Shown here: positions 27,383-36,305 of the stretch, one piece after another
Layout: each line of letters opens with the position of its first letter
Numbering within the stretch: position 1 is the first letter of the stretch
Program-made: the position numbers and the translations under genes
Origin: an uncultured Sphingomonadaceae bacterium
GTDB taxonomy: Bacteria; Pseudomonadota; Alphaproteobacteria; Sphingomonadales; Sphingomonadaceae
NCBI GenBank assembly: GCA_937996655.1
Contig: CALKUK010000015.1
Location: forward strand, 248,001 to 312,000
Reading direction: 5' to 3'
Length of the DNA: 64,000 nucleotides
Notes under the pieces: generated by a model
What the model was told of the DNA's origin: nothing
What the model saw: the letters and a program-made list of their open reading frames with translations, nothing else
Databases searched by the model: none

Positions 27383-27459
27383 GGGATGACCTCTGTTTTG
27401 ATCGACGTGATGTTGGGCGCGCCTATGCCGCAACATTTGCTGCGCGCCAAGCGCAAACG

Positions 27460-27493
27460 AAAAAGGGCGCCGGATCAACCGACGCCCCTTTTT
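27460..27493 (-). terminator. Rho-independent terminator downstream of rpsU
   Basis: Strong inverted repeat: AAAAAGGGGCG and CGCCCTTTTT on the minus strand around a short loop, with T runs at the 3' side of each strand. It lies 21 bases after the rpsU stop and ahead of the FKBP gene. Confidence 0.85.
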
Positions 27494-27514
27494 ACGTGGC
27501 CAAGGCCGTTTGGC

Positions 27515-27721
27515 TTAACGGCCGCCGTCGCGTTCCAGACGCTTGCGTTCCATCTTGCGGGCACGGCGGACAGCAGCAGCCTTTTCACGGGCGCGCTTTT
27601 CCGACGGCTTTTCATAGTGGCGACGCAGCTTCATTTCGCGATAGACGCCTTCGCGCTGCAGCTTCTTCTTGAGAGCCCGAAGCGCCTGGTCAACATTGTT
27701 GTCGCGAACGATAATCTGCAT
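27515..27721 (-). CDS. rpsU: 30S ribosomal protein S21
   Basis: Protein of 68 residues, very basic. Start at ATG 27721 (MQIIVRDNNVDQALRALKKK); the longer upstream frame is not conserved. The YEKPSEKRAREKAAAVRRAR region is the alphaproteobacterial S21 C-terminal extension. A component of the small ribosomal subunit involved in initiation. Followed by a strong terminator. Confidence 0.97.
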   Translation of the reverse strand: MQIIVRDNNVDQALRALKKKLQREGVYREMKLRRHYEKPSEKRAREKAAAVRRARKMERKRLERDGGR

Positions 27722-27954
27722 AAAAAAGCCACACTCCGAAATCGAATAAGGGAGCGGAGAGCCGCCCCGAAAGCCAAAAAACAGTCGTCGTCGCAACTTG
27801 CGCCGCGCCGTTCGAAGCCGTCCCTAGGCCCCGATTCCCAAAAAATCAAGGGATAAGGCCAAGATTGCAAGTTCCGTCCTGCCCGTGTCATAGGTGCAAC
27901 AGCGTAAGACGACGAGATCGGGGGCGAGATGACAGCCGGAACTGAAGCGGGCGC

Positions 27955-28503
27955 ATGACGAAATTCACCGTCAACAACCAGCCGGTCGCCTATCAGATTG
28001 ATCCGGAGACACCGCTCCTCTGGGCGCTGCGCGATGCCTCTAACCTGACCGGCACCAAATATGGCTGCGGCACCGGCGATTGCGGTGCCTGCATGGTCGA
28101 TATTGACGGGCGCGCCGTCATGTCCTGCCAAATCTCGATCAAAGGCGTTGAGGGCAGCTTTGTGACGACCATCGAAGGCCTGTCGCAGGACAGGAGCCAC
28201 CCTGTCCAGCAGGCGCTGGTTGCCGAAGGGGCCGTCATGTGCGGCTTTTGCACACCGGGCATCGTCATGGCGGCAGCGGTCTTGCTAAAGGCCAACCCGA
28301 AGCCGACCGATGCCGACATTGACGCCGCGATCACCAATCTCTGCCGTTGCGGCACCTACCCCCGCGTCCGCCGTGCCATCCACCGCGCCGGACGCGTTAT
28401 GCTCGGGCTTGAACGGATTGCAGCGGCGCCTCCGCCCAGTATTTCGCCTGAAGATGCCGCCCGCTCCGTGCCCGCGCTGTCGGCCACCGATCCCGAAAAG
28501 TGA
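27955..28503 (+). CDS. [2Fe-2S]-binding subunit of a molybdenum hydroxylase (IorA-like), orphan
   Basis: Protein of 182 residues with two 2Fe-2S domains. The N-terminal plant-ferredoxin motif is YGCGTGDCGACMV (plus a later Cys in VMSCQ). The C-terminal four-helix domain has MCGFCTPGIV and NLCRCGTYPRV. This is the small subunit of isoquinoline 1-oxidoreductase/aldehyde-oxidase type enzymes. The large molybdopterin subunit (IorB/CoxL type) is not next to it; the neighbours are rpsU and an RcnB-like gene, so the partner must be elsewhere or lost. Confidence 0.9.
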   Translation: MTKFTVNNQPVAYQIDPETPLLWALRDASNLTGTKYGCGTGDCGACMVDIDGRAVMSCQISIKGVEGSFVTTIEGLSQDRSHPVQQALVAEGAVMCGFCTPGIVMAAAVLLKANPKPTDADIDAAITNLCRCGTYPRVRRAIHRAGRVMLGLERIAAAPPPSISPEDAARSVPALSATDPEK

Positions 28504-28620
28504 CGCGCGCCTCAGGGACGCGCCTGATGCTCTCCTCTCCCTGACAATCGCCTGTCATCCCTGTTAAGCCACGGCTCATCTGGCCAAAGGCAGATTCGCG
28601 AACAGGGAGACGAGGTGCGA

Positions 28621-28646
28621 CTCGCTCCGCTTTGTTGGAGAGCGAG
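28621..28646 (+). promoter_or_regulatory. Hairpin overlapping the ribosome-binding region of the RcnB-like gene
   Basis: Inverted repeat CTCGCTC ... GAG-AGCGAG ends 1 base ahead of the ATG at 28648. The GGAGAGCGAG segment that could pair with 16S rRNA lies in the stem, so translation may be limited by structure. This is inference. Confidence 0.3.
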
Positions 28647-28647
28647 T

Positions 28648-29616
28648 ATGCGTACGTTTCTGATGTCCTTTCTTCTGGTGACCGTCGCCGCCATTCCCGT
28701 CGCCGCTCAGGCGCAGCGCGAAGATCTTGAGATGCGCAGAGGGGATCGTGGCTTGCAGCGCAGCGGTGATGTTGGTGGCGGCTGGCCTGGCCAGCGTGCG
28801 CAGCGGTCCGCCCCGCCGCCGCAAGTTCAGCAGCAGGCCCCTGCCCCGCAGGCGCAGGCGCAATATAGCGAACGACGCGGCAGTTGGCCGTCGCGCAGTG
28901 CCGGGGCCACGCCCGACACAATGAACACCGCCCCCGCGCCGCGTCGTTGGGAAGGGCGCACGGAGGACACGCAGCGCCGCTATGGCTGGAACCGGGACAA
29001 TGGGCCGGCCGCTGCGCCGCCGCCGAACGCTGTCCCGCAACAACCGCAACGGCCGCGCCAAAACTGGAATAACGACCAGCGTGAACGCTGGGCCGATCGC
29101 AACCGCGATGGGGGTGCCGACACGGGAGGTCGCAACCGTTGGGGCAACAACCGGAACGATGGTGACCGGGACCGGTATGACACCAACCGGCGAGACCGCG
29201 ATACCCGTCGTTACGCCTATCGCCCGCCCAATGGCCGCGACGACCGCAACTGGGGCAATAGTTGGCAGAACCGCAGTTGGTCCGACAATGGCAACCGTTT
29301 TGACCGTTGGAACAATGATTGGCGGCGTGACCGTCGCTATGATTGGCGCGGCTATCGCTCTCACAACCGGGATTTCTATAGGTTGCCGCGATACAGCGAC
29401 CCCTATGGCTATGATTACGGCTATCGCCGCTTCTCGATCGGGATTTTCCTCGACGACTTGCTCTTCGCCGAACGTTATTGGATCAACGATCCCTATGAAT
29501 ACCGCCTGCCGCCTGCTTACGGCCCCTATCGCTGGGTCCGCTATTATGATGATGTCCTGCTCGTCGACCTGCGCAACGGGCGCGTGGTCGATGTGATTTA
29601 CGACTTCTTCTACTAA
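28648..29616 (+). CDS. RcnB-family periplasmic protein with Arg/Asn/Asp-rich middle
   Basis: Exported protein of 322 residues. Start at ATG 28648 with signal MSFLLVTVAAIPVAAQAQ. The middle is low-complexity and rich in Arg, Asn, Asp, Trp and Pro/Gln. The C-terminal 60 residues match the RcnB domain (PPAYGPYRWVRYYDDVLLVD, then a short beta end). RcnB proteins are periplasmic and act with nickel/cobalt efflux in E. coli; many sphingomonad homologues are of unknown role. A hairpin covers the ribosome-binding region. Confidence 0.75.
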   Translation: MRTFLMSFLLVTVAAIPVAAQAQREDLEMRRGDRGLQRSGDVGGGWPGQRAQRSAPPPQVQQQAPAPQAQAQYSERRGSWPSRSAGATPDTMNTAPAPRRWEGRTEDTQRRYGWNRDNGPAAAPPPNAVPQQPQRPRQNWNNDQRERWADRNRDGGADTGGRNRWGNNRNDGDRDRYDTNRRDRDTRRYAYRPPNGRDDRNWGNSWQNRSWSDNGNRFDRWNNDWRRDRRYDWRGYRSHNRDFYRLPRYSDPYGYDYGYRRFSIGIFLDDLLFAERYWINDPYEYRLPPAYGPYRWVRYYDDVLLVDLRNGRVVDVIYDFFY

Positions 29617-29639
29617 TAACCGTTCGGCGGGCGCTGACC

Positions 29640-30506
29640 TCAGCGTCCGCCGACAGCAATCCGTTCCAGTCGGGTCAGCGCATCACGCAGTGTGACATCC
29701 TCCAGCGCCGGTGCGTCGGTCCGCTTCAATGTCTCAAGACCGCGTTGGAAACGCTCCATCAATTCGGCAATGGTCGGCTCCCGCTGGGCAACAATATGAG
29801 GACGCGGCGCCATGCGCGGCGCCTCTTCCAGCACCGGGTCAGCAGGCGGCGGCACCGGGGCGGGTTCCAGATGCAGGACGGTTTCCCGCTGGACGAAAAT
29901 CTCCGGCATTTGCGGAAGATCTGCGGTCACGAGAGCAACCTCTTCGTCCGGGATCGGGTCGGGAACCGGCAGAGAAACCTCGGACTCCTCAACGATCATC
30001 AGCGCATCAAGCAACAGCTCGTCCGCATCCTCCGGCTCGGGCACAAAAGGCTCTTCCACCAGCTGCGCCAGTGGCACGGCGAGGAAGCTTGGCAGATTGG
30101 GTTCATCCTCAATCACCGGCGGCTGCGCGATCGGCGCATAGACCGACGGGCGGTTGAACAGAGCCAGATCCGCCTCGTCACGGCGCAGCGGCTGGACCGT
30201 TACTGCCGTCACCTTGCGGGCCTTAGTCTCGCGAAACGGGAACGCCGCCAGAAAGGCAATGACAGCCGCCCCGGCACCGGCAAGCAGAACGAGCAGAATA
30301 CGGGCCTTCGACCCCAAAGGTGGCGCGGCGGCAGGCAGAACATCGGGCAATCCGGCGGCAAGCACGGCGTGCTCCAGCAACCAGAGGGGCGTCGCCAGAA
30401 CGAGGAGGACCGCCACAGCCGCAAACATCAGCGCGACAACAGGCGCAAATGGCAGACGCTGGAGATGCTTCAACACTTGGATTCGCCCCTTTAAGACTAA
30501 TTCCAA
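29640..30506 (-). CDS. Two-helix membrane protein with long acidic tail, unknown function
   Basis: Protein of 288 residues not assigned to a family. Two N-terminal membrane helices (VVALMFAAVAVLLVLATPLW and ILLVLLAGAGAAVIAFLAAF) are followed by a long Pro/Glu/Asp-rich, cytoplasmic-looking tail that ends in predicted helix (IAELMERFQRGLETL). ATG 30506 overlaps the glycosyltransferase stop by 10 bases. The context suggests a role linked to envelope polysaccharide, but none is shown. Confidence 0.75.
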   Translation of the reverse strand: MELVLKGRIQVLKHLQRLPFAPVVALMFAAVAVLLVLATPLWLLEHAVLAAGLPDVLPAAAPPLGSKARILLVLLAGAGAAVIAFLAAFPFRETKARKVTAVTVQPLRRDEADLALFNRPSVYAPIAQPPVIEDEPNLPSFLAVPLAQLVEEPFVPEPEDADELLLDALMIVEESEVSLPVPDPIPDEEVALVTADLPQMPEIFVQRETVLHLEPAPVPPPADPVLEEAPRMAPRPHIVAQREPTIAELMERFQRGLETLKRTDAPALEDVTLRDALTRLERIAVGGR

Positions 30507-31702
30507 GCACCTTTAGCAATCTGGTGGTAAACAGTTTCGTAACGACGAATATTTGAGGCCCAGTTACGCTCTTTTTCAACAAAGGCGCGGGCCATGGCGC
30601 GGCGCTCGTCCCAAATTTCCCGGGCGCTGAACAGGTCGGACAGCGCATCGGCAATTGCGCGCGGGCTGCCTGCGGAGAACAATGTGCCCGTCTCCCCATC
30701 GGCGATGAGTTCCCGATGCCCACCCACGTCCGATGCAGCGACAAGCTTCCCCTGCGCCATAGCTTCGAGAGGCTTGAGCGGCGTCACGAGTTCGGTCAGC
30801 CGCATGTGTTTGCGCGGATAGGCAAGGACGTCGATCAAACTATAATATTGGTCCACCTGATCATGCTGCACCCGCCCGACAAAGCGGATGCGCTCTGCCA
30901 CAGGAGAGGCCGCCGCCTGCGCTCTCAGCGCGGCATCCATCGGCCCGCCGCCGACCAACAGCAATGCGGCCTGCGGTCGCGCCGCCACCAGACGCGGCAT
31001 GGCGGCAATCAGATCATCCAGCCCTTCATAATCGTAAAAGCTGCCAATGAAGCCGACCGTTTCGGACCCCTCTAAGCCAAGTGCCGTTGCCAGCGCGTCA
31101 TGGCGCGGCGGCGGAGTGCCGAACAGATGCAGGTCCACCCCATTGGGCGAGACGGTGATGCGATCCGGATCAATCCCGCGGGAGATGAGGTCCGCCTTCA
31201 GCCCTTCGCAAATGACGACCACGGCATCGGCGCGGCGCACCGCCCAAGTCTCCAGCGCTTTGGTTACGCGGTAACGCAAAGAGCCTTCTTCGCCGGTGCC
31301 ATTGCCGACCGCCGCATCCTCCCAAAAGGCGCGGATTTCATAGACGAAAGGCAGGCCCCGTTTGCGCGCGACCCGAAGGCCCGCAAGCGCGTTCAATACC
31401 GGCGAATGGGCGTGCAGAATATCGGGACGATATTGCTCCACCAGCGCGTCAATCCGTTCCGCAAAAGCCGCGATTTCAGACCATTCGCGCAAGACCGGCC
31501 ATTGCATCGTCACGCCGCGCGTGCGGTGGAAAGTCAGACCCTCTTCCGTTTCAACATCGGGCCCAGCCTGCGTGTGGCGCACACCCGTCACTCCGCGGAC
31601 ATCCCACCCTAAATCCTGCTGCGCTTTCAGGATGGCGCGCGTGCGGAAGGTGTAGCCCGAATGCATCGGCAGGCTGTGGTCGAGAATATGAAGTATGCGC
31701 AC
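30497..31702 (-). CDS. Exosortase A-associated glycosyltransferase (GT4 type)
   Basis: Retaining GT-B enzyme, 401 residues. The start MRILHILDHSLPMHSGYTFR is the hallmark of the exosortase-A-system glycosyltransferase family (TIGR04063). Also seen: EIRAFWEDA, the GT4 segment VSPNGVDLHLF, GFIGSFYDYEGLDDLI, and the catalytic ExxE-like region LKPLEAMAQGKLVAASDVGG. It probably adds a sugar in exopolysaccharide or PEP-CTERM-type surface assembly. The divergent gene set carries the O-glycosylation ligase. Confidence 0.88.
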   Translation of the reverse strand: MRILHILDHSLPMHSGYTFRTRAILKAQQDLGWDVRGVTGVRHTQAGPDVETEEGLTFHRTRGVTMQWPVLREWSEIAAFAERIDALVEQYRPDILHAHSPVLNALAGLRVARKRGLPFVYEIRAFWEDAAVGNGTGEEGSLRYRVTKALETWAVRRADAVVVICEGLKADLISRGIDPDRITVSPNGVDLHLFGTPPPRHDALATALGLEGSETVGFIGSFYDYEGLDDLIAAMPRLVAARPQAALLLVGGGPMDAALRAQAAASPVAERIRFVGRVQHDQVDQYYSLIDVLAYPRKHMRLTELVTPLKPLEAMAQGKLVAASDVGGHRELIADGETGTLFSAGSPRAIADALSDLFSAREIWDERRAMARAFVEKERNWASNIRRYETVYHQIAKGAWN

Positions 31703-31804
31703 GCTAACGGGCGGCCCCTGTTGCTTGTGTCCAGATCCGAGCTGATCCCTGCCACAAAGGACTTAACGCGACGTCAACCGGATGCGCTTAAGGCCGGGCA
31801 CGAT

Positions 31805-31951
31805 ATGATCGATATGCTCTCGCTCTTCCTGTCGCACGGGCTGCTGCTGCTTATGGCCTGGCGGCTCCTGTCGCGCGGGGATCTGGACGATGATAAAGGG
31901 CCGGTCGATACCCGCAAGCAGCGTGGAAAATGGCGGGCGCCCGATGCGTGA
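31805..31951 (+). CDS. Small single-helix membrane protein, unknown function
   Basis: Open frame of 48 residues with one hydrophobic helix (LSLFLSHGLLLLMAW) followed by a charged tail (GDLDDDKGPVDTRKQRGKWR). The ATG at 31805 (31814 possible) has an AAGG upstream. Its stop overlaps the ligase start by 8 bases, which favours a real, translationally coupled gene. Its small size leaves doubt. Confidence 0.5.
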   Translation: MIDMLSLFLSHGLLLLMAWRLLSRGDLDDDKGPVDTRKQRGKWRAPDA

Positions 31952-33311
31952 CCTCTTCTTTGTCGCCTTCCTTGGCGCCATGTTGCTGCTCGGGATGCGG
32001 CGTCCGTTTCTGCTGGTGCTTGGCTATGTCTATGTCGACATCGTCTCGCCGCAGCATCTGTCTTATTATCTGCTCAACAGCGTGCCGATCTCGCTCCTTT
32101 TCTTTGTCGGGGCGGTCGGCGGATGGCTAATGTTCGACCGGAAACAGGCGTTCAGCTTCAGCCCCCGGCAGGGGGCGATGCTGCTGCTGCTCGTCTACTG
32201 CTATTTCTCTACCCAAAATGCCGATTTTCCGTTGGAGGCGACGGAAAAATGGGACTGGGTCTGGAAGGTGCTGGTCTTTGCGATCTTCCTGCCGCTAACG
32301 ATCACCTCGCGACTGCGGTTTGAAGCACTGGCCACCACGCTGATGCTGTCCGCCTCGTCCATCATCATTGCAGCGGGCATCAAAACGGCGGCGTCGGGCG
32401 GCGGCTATGGGGTGCTCAACCTCATGTCAGATAGCAATACCGGCCTGTATGAGTCGTCCACGCTGGCGTGTGTGGCCATCTCGCTTATCCCCTTTATCCT
32501 CTATCTTCGCCGGAACAGTACAATCTTCCCGCCCGACTGGAGGGTGTCGCTGTTCTGCGGGGCATTATGCTTTGCCTGCCTGCTTATCCCGGTCGGCACC
32601 GAAGCGCGCACCGGGCTGATCTGCATCGCGGCCCTCGGCGTCATGATGCTGCGCGCCGCAAAGCGCCCCTTTCTTTATATTTTTGCCGCCGCCTTTTTGG
32701 GGCTGGCGACCATTCCGTTCCTGCCGGAAAGCTTCACCAAGCGGATGGACACGATGAACGAGGTGCAGGCCGACGAATCCGCCTCGACCCGCCTCGCCGT
32801 CTGGCGCTGGACAATCGAGTATGCCGGCCTCCATCCGCTGGGCGGCGGATTTGATTCCTATCGCGGCAACTCTTTCAGATATGAGGCGAAGACCAGCAGC
32901 AAATTTGATCCCAACGCGCCAGCGGCCCATGAACCCGGCTCCACCATCGTCATCGTGGATGAAGGCCGCGCCTTCCACAGTGCCTATTTTGAAATGCTGG
33001 GGGAACAGGGCTGGCCGGGTCTGTGCATCTGGCTGTTCATCCACCTGTCCGGCCTGTTGCGGATGGAAATTCTGTTCCGCCGCTACAAATCCCGCGCGCC
33101 GGAGGACGGGCACTGGATTGCTGGCCTCGCCACGGCGCTGCAACAGGCCAATATCATCTATCTGATCGGTGCCGCCTTTATCGGCGTCGCCTTCCTGTCC
33201 TTCGCCTATATGCTCATCGCCCTGCAGATCGCGCTCGACGCCTATGCTAGGCGATTTGATCGGGAACGAACACGCAAGCCCTTCTTCACCGCAAAGGTGG
33301 TGCCCGCATGA
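31944..33311 (+). CDS. Exosortase A-associated O-glycosylation ligase-like membrane protein
   Basis: Polytopic membrane protein, 455 residues, about ten helices, resembling the Wzy/O-antigen-ligase superfamily member linked to exosortase A (TIGR03097). The start MRDLFFVAFLGAMLLLGMRR is typical; ATG 31944. The large periplasmic loop contains HPLGGGFDSYRGNSFR and FHSAYFEMLGEQGWPGL, matching the conserved loop of these ligases. It overlaps the acyltransferase gene by 4 bases and the small protein by 8. Confidence 0.9.
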   Translation: MRDLFFVAFLGAMLLLGMRRPFLLVLGYVYVDIVSPQHLSYYLLNSVPISLLFFVGAVGGWLMFDRKQAFSFSPRQGAMLLLLVYCYFSTQNADFPLEATEKWDWVWKVLVFAIFLPLTITSRLRFEALATTLMLSASSIIIAAGIKTAASGGGYGVLNLMSDSNTGLYESSTLACVAISLIPFILYLRRNSTIFPPDWRVSLFCGALCFACLLIPVGTEARTGLICIAALGVMMLRAAKRPFLYIFAAAFLGLATIPFLPESFTKRMDTMNEVQADESASTRLAVWRWTIEYAGLHPLGGGFDSYRGNSFRYEAKTSSKFDPNAPAAHEPGSTIVIVDEGRAFHSAYFEMLGEQGWPGLCIWLFIHLSGLLRMEILFRRYKSRAPEDGHWIAGLATALQQANIIYLIGAAFIGVAFLSFAYMLIALQIALDAYARRFDRERTRKPFFTAKVVPA

Positions 33312-34390
33312 CGCTGCCCCGCGCTCAGCTGGATGCCCTGACAGGCGCGCGCGGCCTCGCGGCCTGGCTGGTCGTGCTCTATCACATTCGCCTCGCCTTT
33401 CCGGACAGCGTGCCGCACATGGTCATCGCCATCCTCGCCAAAGGCTATCTGGCGGTAGATCTCTTCTTCGTCCTGTCCGGCTTTGTCATTTGGCTAACCT
33501 ATGGCGCCAAGTTCCAGGCGCAGGGGCTGGCCGCGGCCCCCGGCTTTTTGTGGCGGCGCATTGCCCGCATTTATCCGCTGCATCTGGCCATCCTGCTGGC
33601 GACGCTGGCCTATGCGGCAGTGCTAACACTGGCCGGCAAGGCGGACACGGCCCAATATCCGGTGGCGGAACTGCCGCTGCACCTTCTTCTGATCCAGAAT
33701 TGGGGCCTGACCGATCACCTGACCTGGAATGACCCGAGCTGGTCCATCTCAACAGAAATGGCCGCTTATCTGCTGTTGCCCGTGGTTGCCGTCACGCTGT
33801 TCCGGAAAAGCTGGCCGCCCCTCGCCTGCGCTTCCGGTGCGCTGGGGCTGGGCATCGGGCTGCACCTCTGGTTCGCCGCGCAGGGCACCTCTTTGCTTGG
33901 CCATGGCATTGTCTGGAATGGCCTGCCTCGCTGCATTGCGGGCTTTTTCAGCGGTGTCCTGATGGCGATGGCCTGGCAGGCTCGCCCGTCTCCTCTGGCG
34001 CGTCAGGGGGCATTGGCGATCAGCGTCTTACTCTTCGGCCTGTGGGTCGCAGGCGCCCTTCCTGAAACACTGGCGGTCCCGCTGTCCTTCACCGCCCTTG
34101 TCTTCTGGCTGGCCGAGACATCAGCTGCCCCCGGCAACCCGCTTGCAGGACGGGTGGCGGTCCATCTGGGGGAGATCAGCTATTCCACCTATCTTGCGCA
34201 TTTTCTGCTCTGGATCGTGTTCAAGCATATCTTCGTCAGCGATGCCGCGAATGTGGCGCCCGGGCTGATCGCGCTTTACATTCTGGCCGTCTTTCTGGCG
34301 TCGGAAGGGCTTTATCGGATGGTCGAGGCCCCCGGCCGACAGGCCCTCCAATCCTGGGGAACCGGCAAAGGCATCCACGCCCTCAGCTGA
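33308..34390 (+). CDS. Acyltransferase 3 family (OafA/YrhL-like) membrane protein
   Basis: Inner-membrane O-acyltransferase of 360 residues with about ten helices. The typical start is LDALTGARGLAAWLVVLYHI, with the conserved Arg and His; YLAVDLFFVLSGFVIWLTYG completes the motif. Members acetylate sugars of surface polysaccharides. It starts with an ATGA overlap on the ligase gene and probably modifies the same glycan. Confidence 0.92.
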   Translation: MTLPRAQLDALTGARGLAAWLVVLYHIRLAFPDSVPHMVIAILAKGYLAVDLFFVLSGFVIWLTYGAKFQAQGLAAAPGFLWRRIARIYPLHLAILLATLAYAAVLTLAGKADTAQYPVAELPLHLLLIQNWGLTDHLTWNDPSWSISTEMAAYLLLPVVAVTLFRKSWPPLACASGALGLGIGLHLWFAAQGTSLLGHGIVWNGLPRCIAGFFSGVLMAMAWQARPSPLARQGALAISVLLFGLWVAGALPETLAVPLSFTALVFWLAETSAAPGNPLAGRVAVHLGEISYSTYLAHFLLWIVFKHIFVSDAANVAPGLIALYILAVFLASEGLYRMVEAPGRQALQSWGTGKGIHALS

Positions 34391-34432
34391 GGCGGCAATT
34401 GCACTCAGGCGCGACGTTGCTAGGTTGGGGAT

Positions 34433-35587
34433 ATGAACACACCCCAAGCCTCGATCCTGACCGACATCACCCGGACCGTCGACATCGCCCTTGCATGGCT
34501 GAACAGCCATACGACCCAGATCGCGGTCAGCACCGTTGCCGGCGTGATCATCGTCGCGCTGCTTTATGGCGTGAAACTGTTTGGGCGCTATCTGTGCAGC
34601 GCCCGCTTTTCCAGCTCCCATTGGCCAGGGATTATCGGCCGCGCGCTTAAGAGGACGCGGCTGTGGTTCAAAATCGCAGTGGCCGCGCAGATCGTGGCGG
34701 CCACCGCCCATGCCCCGGCTGAAATCGCATACCCCATACGTGTTTTCTTCGTCATCGCAGCCGTCCTGCAGGCGGCCGTCTGGGTTCGGGCGCTGATCCT
34801 TGGCCTTGTCGAATATCGTGCGGGCAGCACAGACCCCACTGGCAATCTGCAAAGCGCCATGGGGCTGATCCGAGTGCTGCTGACGGCAGGGCTGTTCATC
34901 CTCGCGACGATCCTGATCCTGTCCAACCTTGGCGTGGATGTGACAGGGCTTCTCGCCGGTCTCGGCATCGGCGGCATCGCCATTGGTCTGGCGGCACAGG
35001 GCATCTTTTCCGATCTTTTTGCCGCTTTGTCCGTCCTGTTTGATAAGCCCTTCAAAAAGGGCGACATGGTCAAGTTCGACACCAGCCAGGGCACGGTGGA
35101 GGCCATTGGCCTCAAATCCACCCGCATCCGTGCGATCTCGGGGGAGGAGATTGTCATCTCCAACGCGAACCTCCTCAACAAGGAGCTGCGCAACCTCGCC
35201 GTGTTTGAAACGCGGCGCCATTTCCAGATGCTGAGCCTTGTCTACCAGACCCCTCCGGAGGTCTGCCGGAGGCTGCCGGACCTTCTGAAAACAGCGGTTG
35301 AGAGCGTCGATAGCGTCACCTTTGCGCGCTGCGCGCTCGATAATTTCGCGCCCTCCAGCCTTGATTTCCAGCTGATCTATGAAATTCATCAGGCGGACCC
35401 CGGCGAAGCGATGGACCGCAAACATCGCGTCAACAATGCGATCCTCGCTCTGTTTGCCGAACAGGGCCTCCAGTTCGCCTATCCCACACAAACCACCTTT
35501 ACGGCAGCGCCCGACGGGCGGATGGTAATGCCCTATGCCGAACCAAAGCCGATTGAAGCGGCAGGTGCCGCAAAAGCACAAGCCTGA
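34433..35587 (+). CDS. MscS-family mechanosensitive ion channel
   Basis: Protein of 384 residues. The pore-lining helix and its end are recognisable: LLAGLGIGGIAIGLAAQGIF followed by SDLFAALSVLFDKPFKKGDMV, which opens the beta domain. About four to five hydrophobic helices lie ahead of it. The C-terminal domain has IVISNANLLNKELRNLA. The channel opens to membrane tension. It is 42 bases beyond the acyltransferase gene and 25 bases ahead of the VOC gene. Confidence 0.93.
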   Translation: MNTPQASILTDITRTVDIALAWLNSHTTQIAVSTVAGVIIVALLYGVKLFGRYLCSARFSSSHWPGIIGRALKRTRLWFKIAVAAQIVAATAHAPAEIAYPIRVFFVIAAVLQAAVWVRALILGLVEYRAGSTDPTGNLQSAMGLIRVLLTAGLFILATILILSNLGVDVTGLLAGLGIGGIAIGLAAQGIFSDLFAALSVLFDKPFKKGDMVKFDTSQGTVEAIGLKSTRIRAISGEEIVISNANLLNKELRNLAVFETRRHFQMLSLVYQTPPEVCRRLPDLLKTAVESVDSVTFARCALDNFAPSSLDFQLIYEIHQADPGEAMDRKHRVNNAILALFAEQGLQFAYPTQTTFTAAPDGRMVMPYAEPKPIEAAGAAKAQA

Positions 35588-35612
35588 GGGCAAAAGCAGA
35601 GGAGAGACGCGC

Positions 35613-36302
35613 ATGGTCAAGCCCACCGGCATCCACCACATCGCCATCATGACCGGCGATATGAAGGCGCAGCTGGAATTTTTGACCGATGTCCTCGGCT
35701 GTGAGCTGGTCGCGATCTTCGACATGCACGGCGTGCCGGAAGGGCTCCATGCCTTTCTGAAACTCGCGGATGATTGTTCCTTCTCGCTCGTGCAATTGCC
35801 CGGCGTAAAGGACATCCCCATTGAACTGGGCAAGACCCACGCCGGCTCCGGCGCCGGCAAATCCGCCGGCGGGACGATGCAGCATCTCGCCTTCAAGGTG
35901 GACAGCAGGGACGCGCTGATCGCGATGCGCGACCGCATCCGCACGAAAGGCGTCAACGTGTTCGGCCCCATCGACCATGGCATGTGCCAGTCGATCTACT
36001 TTGCAGGGCCCGAGCAATTATCGCTGGAAGTCGCCTGGTCCGACGCGGCCATCGACCCCGCCCGCTGGATCGACCCCGCCACGCTCGCCAAGATCGGCGT
36101 GACGCTGCAAGAGGCAGAGCGGCTGATGTATCCCGACGCCTATGACGGCGACGGCGGTACCGTGCCCCAGCCCCCCATCGACCCCACAAAGCCGCATCAG
36201 GCGATGCCCGAAGCGGCGTATAAGCAGATTATGTCGATGCCGGACGAGGTGATCTGGCAGGTGGCGTCTTATGCCGAGGCGCCGGTCAAAACCGACGCTT
36301 AA
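35613..36302 (+). CDS. VOC (glyoxalase/dioxygenase-fold) family protein
   Basis: Protein of 229 residues with two beta-alpha-beta-beta-beta units: GIHHIAIMTGDMKAQLEFL at the start, and MQHLAFKVDSRDALIAMRDR in the second half, followed by IYFAGPEQLSLEVAW with the likely metal-ligand Glu. The C-terminal 70 residues form an extra segment with no recognised motif. ATG 35613 with a good GGAGAG site. The substrate is unknown; it may be a dioxygenase or epimerase. Convergent with pgl. Confidence 0.85.
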   Translation: MVKPTGIHHIAIMTGDMKAQLEFLTDVLGCELVAIFDMHGVPEGLHAFLKLADDCSFSLVQLPGVKDIPIELGKTHAGSGAGKSAGGTMQHLAFKVDSRDALIAMRDRIRTKGVNVFGPIDHGMCQSIYFAGPEQLSLEVAWSDAAIDPARWIDPATLAKIGVTLQEAERLMYPDAYDGDGGTVPQPPIDPTKPHQAMPEAAYKQIMSMPDEVIWQVASYAEAPVKTDA

Positions 36303-36305
36303 CCC

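Noticed and set aside
34121..35983. 620-residue open frame on the minus strand
   Set aside because: It runs antisense over the acyltransferase end, the whole MscS gene and part of the VOC gene; these are supported by clear motifs.
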